From assembly GCF_000177675.1 (NCBI RefSeq), contig NZ_ADGX01000036.1, positions 1 to 64,000 on the forward strand: a stretch of DNA of 64,000 nucleotides, written 5' to 3'. The position numbers were made by a program, and so were the translations under genes. Below, one piece after another: positions 25,242 to 34,020 of the stretch (positions are counted from its first letter, which is position 1; every line of letters begins with the position of its first letter). Source of the stretch: Parafrankia sp. EUN1f. GTDB lineage: Bacteria > Actinomycetota > Actinomycetes > Frankiales > Frankiaceae. The notes beneath the pieces were generated by a model. It made no database searches. It was not told where the DNA came from and saw only the letters and a program-made list of their open reading frames with translations.

Positions 25242-26000
25242 TCAGTGCCGGAGCAGGAGGGAGCCGAAGCCCTCACGCCGGTCGGGTATCCCATGGCGGC
25301 GCAGCGCATGCCAGTACGTCGCCGTGTTGACGGCGATGACCGGAAGCCCGAGCCATCGTTCCGCCTCGTCGGCCAGTCGCGCCATGGACAGGTTCGCTCC
25401 GAACTGGATGATCGCGCGCGGCCGCCCGGCGGCGAGTTCGGTGAGCGCCGCGCGGACGTCCGCCTCGGGCGTGCGCGAGATCTGAAGGGGCGTGGGCGCC
25501 CGTAAGTGGATCGCCTGCTGGTATCCGTAGCCGATCTCCTCGACGAAGGCCTTCAGATGTGCGTCCGCGTCCGGCATGTACGGTGTCACGAGCGAGATCG
25601 GCCCGTCGTCGACACCGAGAGCGTGCAGCGCGGCCGGCAGCGCGTCCGCCGCATGGATGAGCGTCAGCTCGCCGAAACGGGTGTTGAGCCGCCGCTCGAT
25701 GGCCCGCGCGGCGCCGACACCGCCCCGGTACACCGCCTCGATGGACACTCCCATCACGACACACGTCGGCTCGACGCAGAGCACCCGCTGGACGGCATCG
25801 TCCAGGCCGCGGTCGATGGCGTCGACGAGCTCCTGAAACCCCACGTCGCCGTCGATCGGCTTCTCGGGGATGTGGATGCGCGCGATGTGGTTCGTCACGC
25901 CATAGGGGCGCATCGCGTCATACTCGGGCTGTACCACCGTGTTGACCGACGGCGTCACGACACCGAATCTGGCCCGGTAGCCGAGTGGATCGCCGGACAT
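25242..26000 (-). CDS. Asp/Glu racemase superfamily protein (maleate isomerase/arylmalonate decarboxylase-like)
   Basis: A 252-residue protein starting at ATG 26000 behind AGGAGG. The fold is recognised from FGVVTPSVNTVVQPEYDAM at the N-terminus and the VVMGVSIEA and LPVIAVNTATYWHALRRHG segments. Family enzymes use one or two cysteines as acid/base or nucleophile. Here the only cysteines are C75 and C80. The position expected for the second catalytic Cys, in the IIQFGANLS region about 50 residues before the end, has none. It may thus be a decarboxylase or isomerase with altered chemistry, or inactive. It is in the same array as the CoA-transferase and the flavoenzyme. Confidence 0.7.
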   Translation of the reverse strand: MSGDPLGYRARFGVVTPSVNTVVQPEYDAMRPYGVTNHIARIHIPEKPIDGDVGFQELVDAIDRGLDDAVQRVLCVEPTCVVMGVSIEAVYRGGVGAARAIERRLNTRFGELTLIHAADALPAALHALGVDDGPISLVTPYMPDADAHLKAFVEEIGYGYQQAIHLRAPTPLQISRTPEADVRAALTELAAGRPRAIIQFGANLSMARLADEAERWLGLPVIAVNTATYWHALRRHGIPDRREGFGSLLLRH

Positions 26001-26114
26001 TGGAGTCCTCCTGGTCGATAGGACGGATCGGAGGGACACGCACCTGGCGGCGCCCTGTGTCTCGGAGCGCGTCGAGCGCTTGCGGCCCGCGCGGGCATCT
26101 CCCGCGGCGCCGAC

Positions 26115-28151
26115 TCATGACGCGCTGGCCGCGGATGCGCCCACGAGCCGCCGAGCCGCGAGCTCGCCCTCCCAGATCGCGTCGAACACCCGGCGCGGGG
26201 CAACGCAGTCACCTACGCCTACGACCTGCCGTTCGACGGCGCCGAGCTCCCGGAGCAGACCGTCGTTCGCTCGCTGCCCAGTCACCAGAACCACCGCGTC
26301 GACGGGCTCGCGCTGCTGCCGCTCGCCGTTGTAGACGTCCGCGAGCGTAACCCGGTCATCCTTGATCTCGACGAGCTCGACGCCCGCGGACAGCCGCACG
26401 CCGAGCCGGCGCAGGCGACCTGTGACGGACGGCAGATCGTGACTGTCAGTGAGTCCTACTCCGACGTGCGTGAGTCGCGTCGCGATCTCGACCGTGCGGC
26501 GCCGCGCGCCGCCGGCGAGATGCTCGGCGACCGCGAGCGCCCGGCGGTCCCCGAGGTCGTCGACGATGAGCACCGAGGCCGGCAGGTTCACTCGCTCGCC
26601 GAGCACGTCCTGCACGGTGAAGACGTTCCACTGGTCGGTCCCTGGCACGGCGGGCGCGCCCGGGGCCCAGCGGGCCGGGTGCAACGCCGTCCACCCGTCC
26701 CGGCGTGGTGACGATCCGGTCGCGATGATGTAGGCGTCGAACTGGCCGGCGAGGTCCGCGACGGTCGCCGCGTGGCCCAGCTTGATGGTGACACCGGCCT
26801 TGAGCAGCTGATCGGTGAGCCAGTCCGTGATGCCGAGCCACTCCCGGTAGGGCTCGACGACGCTGAGCCAGCGCACCTGGCCACCGGTCGTGTCGGCGCG
26901 CTCGAACACGGTGACCTCCCAGCCGAGTTCGGCGGCGGTCAGCGCGGCCCGTAGCCCTGCCGGCCCGGCGCCGACGACCGCGACGCTCCGGGCCGAGGCA
27001 TGCGCCGAGGGCGCGGCCGGTGCCGCGGCGAGGACGGCCTCTCGGCCGACAGCGGGATTGTGGATGCAGGAGAGCGCCGTGCGAGCGATCGACGCGATGC
27101 AGTGGTTCGCGCCGACGCAGGGCCGGATGTCGTTCGCGCGTCCCCCGGCCGCCTTCCTCACCCACTCGGCGTCGGCGATGAGCTGCCTGGCCATGCCGAC
27201 GAAGTCGGCGTCGCCGCGCAGCAACACCCCTTCGGCCATGTCCGGCGTGGTGATGCGGCCCACGACGACGACGGGCAGCTCGCCGACGGCGGACCTGATC
27301 GACGAGGTCGCCGCGATCTGGTGACCCATGGGTGTGGGCGACGCGCCGTAGATGAGCATCCGGTCGAGGTAGGTGCCCTGGGAGACGGAGATGTAGTCCA
27401 CCGCTGCGGTGGCCGCGATGCGCCGGGCTATCTCCGCCCAGTCCGCGGTTCGCAGCCCGTTCTCGACGTCGCCGTCGTCCCCGTTGATCCGGATGCCGAC
27501 CACCATGGTCGCCGGTACGGCCGCACGCACGCGTTCAATGATGCGCCGGACCAGGCGGAACCGGTTGTCGAGGGAGCCGCCGTAGTCGTCGGTGCGGTGG
27601 TTGGTCGCGGGGGAGAGGAACTGGCCGAGCAGGTATCCATGCGCCAGGCCGTGGATCTCGACGCCGTCGAGACCGCCGTCGACCGCGAGAGCCGCGGACC
27701 GGGCATAGCCCTCCACGAGTTCGTCGATCTCGGCGGCTGACATCTCGTGCGGGATCTCCCGGTAGACCGCGCACGGGACCGGGCTCGGCGCCCACACCGG
27801 CAGGCGGCTCACGATGCTGTCGGTCTCCCGGCCGCGGTGCCAGAGCTGGGCGAAGAGCAGCGTGCCGTGCGGCTGGACCGCGGCGGCCACCGTGCGGTAG
27901 CTGTCGACCACCGATGGCTCGTAGGCCAGCACGACACCCGGGCGAGGCTGACTCGTGGGATGGACCGCTGTCGCCTCCATCGTGATGACGGCGACGCCCT
28001 TCGCGGCCCGCTCACCGTAGTAGGCGGCATGCGCGGCCGAATAGGTGTGGTCGGTGGTGAACTCGGTGGCGTGGGCCGTCATCCAGACCCGGTTGCGGGT
28101 GGTGCGCGGCCCGAGCCTGCCCGGCTGGAACAGCGCTGGGTAGTGCCTCAT
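26115..28151 (-). CDS. Old-yellow-enzyme/2,4-dienoyl-CoA reductase-like flavoprotein
   Basis: A 678-residue two-part flavoenzyme. Residues 1-340 are an FMN-binding TIM barrel of the old yellow enzyme family, with VEIHGLAHGYLLGQFLSP. A cysteine segment at 345-362 follows, then a FAD/NAD(P)-binding half starting at VVGAGPAGLRAA (GAGPAG at 394-399). Relatives reduce dienoyl-CoA or enone double bonds or act as amine dehydrogenases. The usual four-cysteine 4Fe-4S set is incomplete: C345, C351 and C362 are present, but the position expected for the second ligand is Ala348 (CVGANHC instead of CxxCxxC). Start overlaps the stop of the TauD-like gene, so the two are coupled. Confidence 0.85.
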   Translation of the reverse strand: MRHYPALFQPGRLGPRTTRNRVWMTAHATEFTTDHTYSAAHAAYYGERAAKGVAVITMEATAVHPTSQPRPGVVLAYEPSVVDSYRTVAAAVQPHGTLLFAQLWHRGRETDSIVSRLPVWAPSPVPCAVYREIPHEMSAAEIDELVEGYARSAALAVDGGLDGVEIHGLAHGYLLGQFLSPATNHRTDDYGGSLDNRFRLVRRIIERVRAAVPATMVVGIRINGDDGDVENGLRTADWAEIARRIAATAAVDYISVSQGTYLDRMLIYGASPTPMGHQIAATSSIRSAVGELPVVVVGRITTPDMAEGVLLRGDADFVGMARQLIADAEWVRKAAGGRANDIRPCVGANHCIASIARTALSCIHNPAVGREAVLAAAPAAPSAHASARSVAVVGAGPAGLRAALTAAELGWEVTVFERADTTGGQVRWLSVVEPYREWLGITDWLTDQLLKAGVTIKLGHAATVADLAGQFDAYIIATGSSPRRDGWTALHPARWAPGAPAVPGTDQWNVFTVQDVLGERVNLPASVLIVDDLGDRRALAVAEHLAGGARRRTVEIATRLTHVGVGLTDSHDLPSVTGRLRRLGVRLSAGVELVEIKDDRVTLADVYNGERQQREPVDAVVLVTGQRANDGLLRELGAVERQVVGVGDCVAPRRVFDAIWEGELAARRLVGASAASAS

Positions 28152-28984
28152 CGTCCTTGGATCGGTTCGTCGCCGAGGAGGGTGGTGCGGTGCATGGTGC
28201 GGGGCCGAGTCCGGTCGAATGCGCAGGCGCGGTGCAGCAGGCCGCGGTTGTCCCAGATCACCGTGTCGCCGACGGACCAGCTGTGCCGGAGCACATTGTC
28301 CGGCGTGGTGGCCCGGGCCTCCAGCTCGGCCAGCAGCGCCCGCCCCTCGTCACGGTCCATCCCGACGATGTGGGACGCCGTGTGCCCGAACACGAGGGAC
28401 CGCCGCCCGGACCGCTGCTCCCACACCAGCGGGTGCTCCCGCGTGGGGCGCGAGGCCCACTCGGCCAGCTGCTTCGGCGTCGGGTCCGGGTAGCTGCGCC
28501 GCTGTACCGCCTCGAAGGTGTGGACGACGCGCAGCTTCGCGTACTGCTCCTTCTCCGCATCGGAGAGAGCCTCGTACGCGGCATAGCTGCTCGCGAACTC
28601 GGTCTCGCCGCCGTGGTCGGCGACCACGCGCGCTGTCAGCACACCGGCCCTCGGCGGCGGGCCGCCGTCCAGGCAGCCGTCGATATGCCAGCCGTCGTTG
28701 CTCCGGAAGTACTCGGCGTTGCGGTTTGACGGCTCGAAGTTGATCTCCATTACCTCGGGCAGCCGATAGCCGCGGAAGCGGGCCAGCTCGCCCAGCCTCC
28801 GGCAGAACTCCACCTGCGCTTCATCGTCGAGATGAATTTCCCGGAAGAGCAGAACTCCGTACTCCGCCAGCGCGGTGAGGCAGGCGTCCGGGAATTCGTC
28901 GTCATGCAGGAGGCGCTCGCGGTCGATGTCCAGGACCTCGACCCCGATCCGTTCCGACAGCTTCTTCGTCGCGATTGCGGCCAT
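28148..28984 (-). CDS. TauD/TfdA-family Fe(II)/2-oxoglutarate dioxygenase
   Basis: A 278-residue dioxygenase that would couple 2-oxoglutarate decarboxylation to substrate hydroxylation. The iron triad is H100-x-D102 in WHIDG and H251 in LLHRACAF, and an Arg near 258-262 binds 2-oxoglutarate. The start at ATG 28984 was chosen because the longer frame is Arg-rich and unlike the family. Its stop overlaps the start of the flavoenzyme gene by four bases (ATGA). Family members attack sulfonates, phenoxyacetates or other acids; none can be assigned here, but the oxidative theme matches the neighbours. Confidence 0.88.
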   Translation of the reverse strand: MAAIATKKLSERIGVEVLDIDRERLLHDDEFPDACLTALAEYGVLLFREIHLDDEAQVEFCRRLGELARFRGYRLPEVMEINFEPSNRNAEYFRSNDGWHIDGCLDGGPPPRAGVLTARVVADHGGETEFASSYAAYEALSDAEKEQYAKLRVVHTFEAVQRRSYPDPTPKQLAEWASRPTREHPLVWEQRSGRRSLVFGHTASHIVGMDRDEGRALLAELEARATTPDNVLRHSWSVGDTVIWDNRGLLHRACAFDRTRPRTMHRTTLLGDEPIQGR

Positions 28985-29101
28985 CTGGCGCTCCTTCCTG
29001 CGCGGCCCGGCTCGTCGGCTGCCGGCTTCGCGTCGTCTCGTTCGGCCCGCGGGATGTCGTCCGGCGGGTGCTCGCGTCATGCATCCGTCCGCTGGCAGGG
29101 G

Positions 29102-29932
29102 TCAGATGCGCCGCCCGGGCGGTACCGGGTTGTGGGTGCGTGGCCAGCGGAACATGCCGCTGGACGCGTGCTGCCCGCCGTTGAGCAGGAGGGTCACACC
29201 CGACAGCCATGATGCCTCTGCCGAGCAGAGGTAGAGCGCCGCCGAGGCGACGTCGTCCACGTGCCCGATCCGATTGAGCGGATAGAAGGACGCCATCGCG
29301 GCCCGGTCCTCGGATGTGGTGAGCCGGTCGGCGATGAGCTCGGTCTCGATCGGGCCCGGAGCGATCGCGTTCACCCTGATCCCGTGTGTTCCGAACTCCA
29401 TGCCCAGTGTCGACGTGAGGTGATTGAGAGCCGCCTTCGCGGCCCCGTACAGCACTGCCCCAGGCGATGGGAAACACCCGCCGACCGAGGTGATGGTGAG
29501 GATCGCGCCCGCGATGCCGCGGTCCTTCATCGACTCGGCGGCGCGGATGGAGGTCATCAGCGCGGCGCGAACATGCAGCCCGAAGACGTGGTCGAAGTCG
29601 TCGGTGGTGACGTTGAAGGTCCCACGTTCGAGGCGACCGGTGTCGCCGGCCGAGTTGATCAGGACGTCGATTCTGCCGAGCGTGGCAAGGGCGCGCTCGA
29701 CAAGGTCGCCCGGCGCGCCGGGCTCGGTCAGATCGACGGGTAACGCCCATGCCTGCCGCCCCAGTGCCTGGATCTCCGCGACGACGACATCGAGCTGCTC
29801 ACGGCCGCGGGCAGCGACCGCGACATCTGCCCCGGCCCGTGCCAGGGCCAGGGCGACAGCCCGCCCGATGCCCCGCCCGCCGCCCACGACGAGGACCCGG
29901 CGGTCGAGGTAGGAGAACAGTGGGGTGGTCAA
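29102..29932 (-). CDS. Short-chain dehydrogenase/reductase
   Basis: A 276-residue classical SDR. The cofactor motif GGGRGIG lies near residues 17-23, NSAG in the middle, and the catalytic Ser and YxxxK in SVGGCFPSPGAVLYGAAK. The start is taken as TTG 29932, which follows GGAAGG at a proper distance and overlaps the stop of the upstream TPP gene remnant (29929). A GTG at 29953 is the alternative. It probably oxidises a secondary alcohol or reduces a ketone with NAD(P). Its place in the array next to the dioxygenase and flavoenzyme suggests oxidation of a hydroxylated intermediate. Confidence 0.85.
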   Translation of the reverse strand: MTTPLFSYLDRRVLVVGGGRGIGRAVALALARAGADVAVAARGREQLDVVVAEIQALGRQAWALPVDLTEPGAPGDLVERALATLGRIDVLINSAGDTGRLERGTFNVTTDDFDHVFGLHVRAALMTSIRAAESMKDRGIAGAILTITSVGGCFPSPGAVLYGAAKAALNHLTSTLGMEFGTHGIRVNAIAPGPIETELIADRLTTSEDRAAMASFYPLNRIGHVDDVASAALYLCSAEASWLSGVTLLLNGGQHASSGMFRWPRTHNPVPPGRRI

Positions 29933-30488
29933 TGTGCACCTTCCGTTGCCCACGTCGCGTACTCGCCGTAGTTCGGCATCTCCTCCGAGTTCGCTTTCGG
30001 GTCGACCGCGACGTGGATGACGGCCGTCTTTCCACTGGCGTACGCGCGCTTGATGGCGGGCGCGATGTCCTCGTCGCGCTCGACGTACTCGCCGTGGCAG
30101 CCGAAGCCGTCGGCGACCTCGTCGAGGCGGGTGTTCGTGCTCCAGTGGGTGCCGGTCTCCAGCGACCCCTGGCCGAAGGTGCGCTTGTAGACGCCGGCCT
30201 CCAGGCCCCAGGCGTAGTCGACGGCGACGACGCAGACCAGCGGCAGGTTCAGCCGTGCGGCTGTCTCCAGCTCGGCGATGTGGAACTGGAAGGCCGAGTC
30301 ACCGGTGATCAGCATCACCGGGCGCCTGCGGCCGTCGGCCACCGAGGCGCCGACGGCGTAGGGCAGCCCGCCCCGGCCGTAGTGCACCGGCTCACCCAGC
30401 TCGGTGCCGATCGCCAGGCACAGAAGATCGTGTTGATGCGCTCGGCTTCGAACAGGTCCAGGATCCGCTCGTAAACCTTCACCGGCAT
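29929..30488 (-). pseudogene. TPP-dependent enzyme (acetolactate synthase-like), internally deleted
   Basis: The first 22 codons from ATG 30488, behind GAGGG, read MPVKVYERILDLFEAERI, a normal N-terminus of acetolactate-synthase-like TPP enzymes. At about 30420-30430 the sequence jumps, in another frame, to LAIGTELGEPVHYGRGGLP and continues to 29929 as the family's C-terminal TPP-binding half, with ITGDSAFQFHIAELETAAR. About 380 residues between, including the PYR domain and the middle domain, are missing and the frame is broken. A normal homologue is about 550 residues. The C-terminal piece could be translated from an internal GTG at 30387 but would lack half the active site. I call it a pseudogene created by one internal deletion. 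Confidence 0.8.
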
Positions 30489-30538
30489 GGGAACCCTCGG
30501 GGGCCGTCGCGCTGGTGCGGGCGGCGCTGTGGGCTGGC

Positions 30539-32365
30539 TCACCGGCCCAGCGCGAGGCCGGTCAGCTCGCCCGTTTCACGCCAGGCCCGCAGCAGGTCCT
30601 CCATGGCGTAGAAGCCGGGCCAGTAGGGATCGCCGAGGACCGAACGAATCTCCTGCTCACCCTCGTTGTTGTAGTAGCCGGGCGTACATTCCCGAACGAA
30701 GGTGGTGTTGTCGATCGCGGTCGCCCTGATGGTGGCGACCCATTCGTCCTGGGCTTCGGCGGTGGGCTCGACGGTGCTGACGCCGCGGGCGAGGGCCTCG
30801 GCGATGATGTAGGCGATGTGGTCGGCCTGCTGCTCGAACATGGAGGTGACGCTGGCGGTGATACCGCCCTGGATGTACCCGGTGAACATGAGGTTGGGGA
30901 AGCCGTGGCTGGTGATACCGTGCAGAGTACGGTAGCCCTTCGCCCAGTGGTCATAAAGCGAAAGGCCATCGCGTCCCGTGAACGGGTGGATGGCAAGGCG
31001 TCGGTCGAGATCGGTGGTGATCTCGAAACCGCTGGCGAAGACGATGCAGTCGACCTCATGCTCGATCCCGTGGGCGATGACGCCCTTTGTGGTGATCCGT
31101 TCGACGCCTTTCGTGCTCGACACGTCGACCAGGGTGACGTTCGGCAGATTGAAGGTTGGCAGGTAGTCGTCGTTGAAGCACGGCCGCTTGCACAGAAAGC
31201 GGTAGTAGGGCTTCAGGGCTTCAGCCGTCACCGGATCCTCGACGATGGCGTCGACACGCTGGCGTAGCCTCTCCATCACCTGGTAGTCCACCGTCTCGCG
31301 TAGCTCGAGGAACGCTGCCGGGTCGGCGAGGGCCGCCCACCCGTCGGTGGCATCCAGATGCGCCTGCAGGTTGCGGCTGATCTCGGTCCACCCGTCGCAG
31401 ACCAGGTCGGGCTGGCCTGGGCCGAACGCCTCGTAGGCAGCCGCGTGGAAGTTGCGCTGCCGCTCCCGCTGCCAGCCAGGGCGTAACGTCCGCACCCATT
31501 CGGGATCGGTCGGCGCGTTGGCGCGCTGATCGATGGAGGTCGCCGTGCGCTGGAAGACATAGAGGTGCTCGGCGGCGCGGGCGAGATGCGGAATCACCTG
31601 GACACCGCTGGCGCCCGTGCCGATCACCGCCACCCGCTTCGTGGCGAGCTCGTCGAGACCGCCGTGGATGTCGCCGCCGGTGTAGGAGTAGTCCCATCTG
31701 GCCGTGTGGATCGTATGGCCTTCAAAGTCGGAAATGCCCGGGATCCCGGGTAGCTTGGGCCGGTTGAACGGCCCCTGGCACATGACGACGAAACGAGCCC
31801 GGATGTCGTCGCCCCGATTGGTGCCGATCCTCCAGCGGCCGGTCGAGGCATCCCACACGAGCGACCGGACGAGCGTGCTGAACATGGCGTTCTCATAAAG
31901 GCCGAAGTGCCGGCCGATGCGCTGACAGTGTTCGCGGACCTCGTCGCCGAAGGTGTACTTCTGGGTGGGGATGTACCCGGTCTCCTCCAGCAGCGGCAGG
32001 TAGCAGTAGCTGTCCGAGTCGACCTGGATGCCGGGGTAGCGGTTCCAGTACCAGGCGCCGCCGAAGTCGCCGCCGAACTCGAGGATTCTCAGATCGGTCA
32101 CCCCGGCCTGCTTGAGCCTGGTCGCGGTGATGAGACCGGCGAAGCCGCCACCGAGGATCGCCACGTCGATATCCGCGGAGACCGGCGGGCGCGGCACGAT
32201 CGGCGTGTACGGGTCGGCCTCGTAGAAATCCTCGAATTCGCCTTCGGCTTCCAGGTACTGCTTCTGTCCCTCCGGGCGAAGCCGCTTGTCGCGCTCGGTC
32301 AGGTATTTCGCCCGGAGAGCCGCCTGGTCGACCTCGGGCGTCTCGGTCGGTGCGCAGGTCTGCAT
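30539..32365 (-). CDS. Baeyer-Villiger-type flavin monooxygenase
   Basis: Inserts oxygen next to a ketone, converting cyclic ketones to lactones or linear ketones to esters, using FAD and NADPH. The 608-residue chain has the FAD motif GGGFAG at 72-77, the BVMO fingerprint FEGHTIHTARW at 214-224 (F214, G216, H220, W224) and the second dinucleotide motif GTGASG at 249-254. The start is ATG 32365; the 61 codons upstream in frame are Pro-rich and unlike the family. The N-terminal extension of about 60 residues is typical of cyclopentadecanone/steroid-type BVMOs. It is the first gene of the minus-strand array and divergent from the MaoC-like gene. Confidence 0.93.
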   Translation of the reverse strand: MQTCAPTETPEVDQAALRAKYLTERDKRLRPEGQKQYLEAEGEFEDFYEADPYTPIVPRPPVSADIDVAILGGGFAGLITATRLKQAGVTDLRILEFGGDFGGAWYWNRYPGIQVDSDSYCYLPLLEETGYIPTQKYTFGDEVREHCQRIGRHFGLYENAMFSTLVRSLVWDASTGRWRIGTNRGDDIRARFVVMCQGPFNRPKLPGIPGISDFEGHTIHTARWDYSYTGGDIHGGLDELATKRVAVIGTGASGVQVIPHLARAAEHLYVFQRTATSIDQRANAPTDPEWVRTLRPGWQRERQRNFHAAAYEAFGPGQPDLVCDGWTEISRNLQAHLDATDGWAALADPAAFLELRETVDYQVMERLRQRVDAIVEDPVTAEALKPYYRFLCKRPCFNDDYLPTFNLPNVTLVDVSSTKGVERITTKGVIAHGIEHEVDCIVFASGFEITTDLDRRLAIHPFTGRDGLSLYDHWAKGYRTLHGITSHGFPNLMFTGYIQGGITASVTSMFEQQADHIAYIIAEALARGVSTVEPTAEAQDEWVATIRATAIDNTTFVRECTPGYYNNEGEQEIRSVLGDPYWPGFYAMEDLLRAWRETGELTGLALGR

Positions 32366-32781
32366 GCGAGATCCTCGGTTCGGGATTGTCACAGGGATGT
32401 GAGTCGTCGTCGCCGGAGGGGCGGGGAGTCCTGGAGGTCGGGGCGTGGCAGGTCGGGCTGTCGAGAGCAGCTCGTGGCGAGTCTCGCCGGTGACTCCCGT
32501 CCCGAGGAACTCTGGACGAAACCGCATCGTGGTGTCAATATCCGCCATGCGGTCTTTCGGGTCCCGCTGCTGGTCGCCCTACCTCCCACGGCGGGGCGAC
32601 GGGGGACCTCCAGCCCTGGTCGCCGGCATGCCGCGCCACGTTCGAGCGGGCGGTGCGGGTGCTGGCTGTGGCTCGCGGGCCGGTGCGTCACCAACCGGGT
32701 GGGCCTTCTGGCGTCGGCGAGCTACTCGCGGCCGGCGCGAGCATTTCCCGTGCACGTCAAACCGACAGTCGGGAGCGCAGG
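32366..32781. other. Divergent promoter region between the BVMO and MaoC-like genes
   Basis: These 416 bases contain no recognisable gene; open frames crossing it are Arg/Pro-rich shadows. It must carry the promoters for the minus-strand array (BVMO first) and the plus-strand MaoC/SDR pair. A less GC-rich word, GTGTCAATATCC, lies at about 32535-32550. I could not identify a convincing -35/-10 pair. Confidence 0.5.
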
Positions 32782-34020
32782 ATGAGTGGACAGAGCACGA
32801 CGGCACCGACAGACGCGGACTCAGGAGGAGCCAGGCTCGACCTGTCCGACGTCGACCATCGCGTGGGCCGGTTGGTCGGTGGCGGGCAGCTGTGGGATCC
32901 CTGCAGCGCCTCGGACATCCGCCGCTGGGTGATGGCCATGGACTACCCGAACCCTCTGCACTGGGACGAGGAGTTCGCCCGCGGGTCGAGATACGGCCGC
33001 ATCATCGCGCCTCAGTCCATGGCGGTCGCGCTGGACTTCGGGCATGGCGCCCAGCCGGCCTGCGTGGGCTACATCCCGGGCAGCCATCTCATCTTCGGCG
33101 GCGAGGAGTGGTGGTTCTACGGCGCCCGCGTGCATGTGGGCGACCAGCTCTTCCAACAACGGCGCTTCCACGACTACAAGGTGGTCGAGACGAAGTTCGC
33201 CGGACCCACGATGTTCTCCCGCGGCGACACGGTCCACACCAACCAGCGCGGCACCCTGGTGGCGCGCGAGCGCTCGACGGCGATCCGTTACCTGGCGGCG
33301 GAGGCGGAACGTCGTGGCATGTATGACAAGCAGCTCGGTGCGGTGAAGAGCTGGACCGCCGGGGAACTCGCGGAGGTCGAAAAGGTCCGCCACGACTGGA
33401 TACTGTCGAACCGCCTGGGCGTCTCGCCGCGGTTCGACGATGTGGAGGTCGGCGCCAGGCTGCCGCGTCGAGTGATCGGTCCGCACAGCATCGCGAGCTT
33501 TACCACCGAGTACCGGGCGTTTGTCTTCGGTATCTGGGGCACGGCTCACTGGGTGGCACCGCCGGGCATCGAGGATCCATGGATCAATCAGGACCCGGGA
33601 TGGGTGGACGGGTTCGGCTTCGACGAGGAAGGCGCTCGCATCGACCCGCGGTTGCGCGACGGCCTCTATGTAGGCCCGTCGCGTGGCCACGTCGACGCGG
33701 ACAAAGCCAGCGAGATCGGCATGTCCCGTGCCTACGGGTACGGCGCCACGATGGGCGCCTGGTGCACCGACTACCTCGCCTACTGGGCTGGCGTCGATGG
33801 CATGGTGCGCCACACCAGGGCGAACTTCCGTGCTCCTGCCTTCGAGGGAGACGTCACCTACTTCGACGCGGAAGTCGTCGGTAAGGAAACCGACTCGGTC
33901 TGGGGTGCCCCGCTCGTCCACATCAAGCTGCGGCTCGTGAATCAGGACGGGCAGGTTCTGGTGGACTGTACGGCCGAGGTCGAGCTGCCGCCCGGCCCCG
34001 GCAGGGGGGCCGGTCAGTGA
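32782..34020 (+). CDS. MaoC-like double hot-dog dehydratase family protein
   Basis: A 412-residue protein with two hot-dog halves, as in FAS1-type/MaoC-N dehydratases. The first half shows NPLHWDEEFARGSRYGRIIAPQSMA and GGEEWWFYGARVHVGDQL. The second half shows SRAYGYGATMGAWCTDYLAYWAG and GDVTYFDAEVVGKETD. Such enzymes hydrate or dehydrate bulky enoyl-CoA/3-hydroxyacyl-CoA esters, notably in steroid degradation. The start at ATG 32782 was chosen over upstream in-frame codons because family similarity begins there. Its stop overlaps the GTG start of the following SDR gene. The pair would perform hydration followed by oxidation. Confidence 0.8.
   Translation: MSGQSTTAPTDADSGGARLDLSDVDHRVGRLVGGGQLWDPCSASDIRRWVMAMDYPNPLHWDEEFARGSRYGRIIAPQSMAVALDFGHGAQPACVGYIPGSHLIFGGEEWWFYGARVHVGDQLFQQRRFHDYKVVETKFAGPTMFSRGDTVHTNQRGTLVARERSTAIRYLAAEAERRGMYDKQLGAVKSWTAGELAEVEKVRHDWILSNRLGVSPRFDDVEVGARLPRRVIGPHSIASFTTEYRAFVFGIWGTAHWVAPPGIEDPWINQDPGWVDGFGFDEEGARIDPRLRDGLYVGPSRGHVDADKASEIGMSRAYGYGATMGAWCTDYLAYWAGVDGMVRHTRANFRAPAFEGDVTYFDAEVVGKETDSVWGAPLVHIKLRLVNQDGQVLVDCTAEVELPPGPGRGAGQ

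Noticed and set aside
29929-30387. Calling the C-terminal TPP fragment a complete small gene
   Set aside because: An N-terminal piece of the same protein family is present upstream in another frame, so an internally deleted gene explains the data better.
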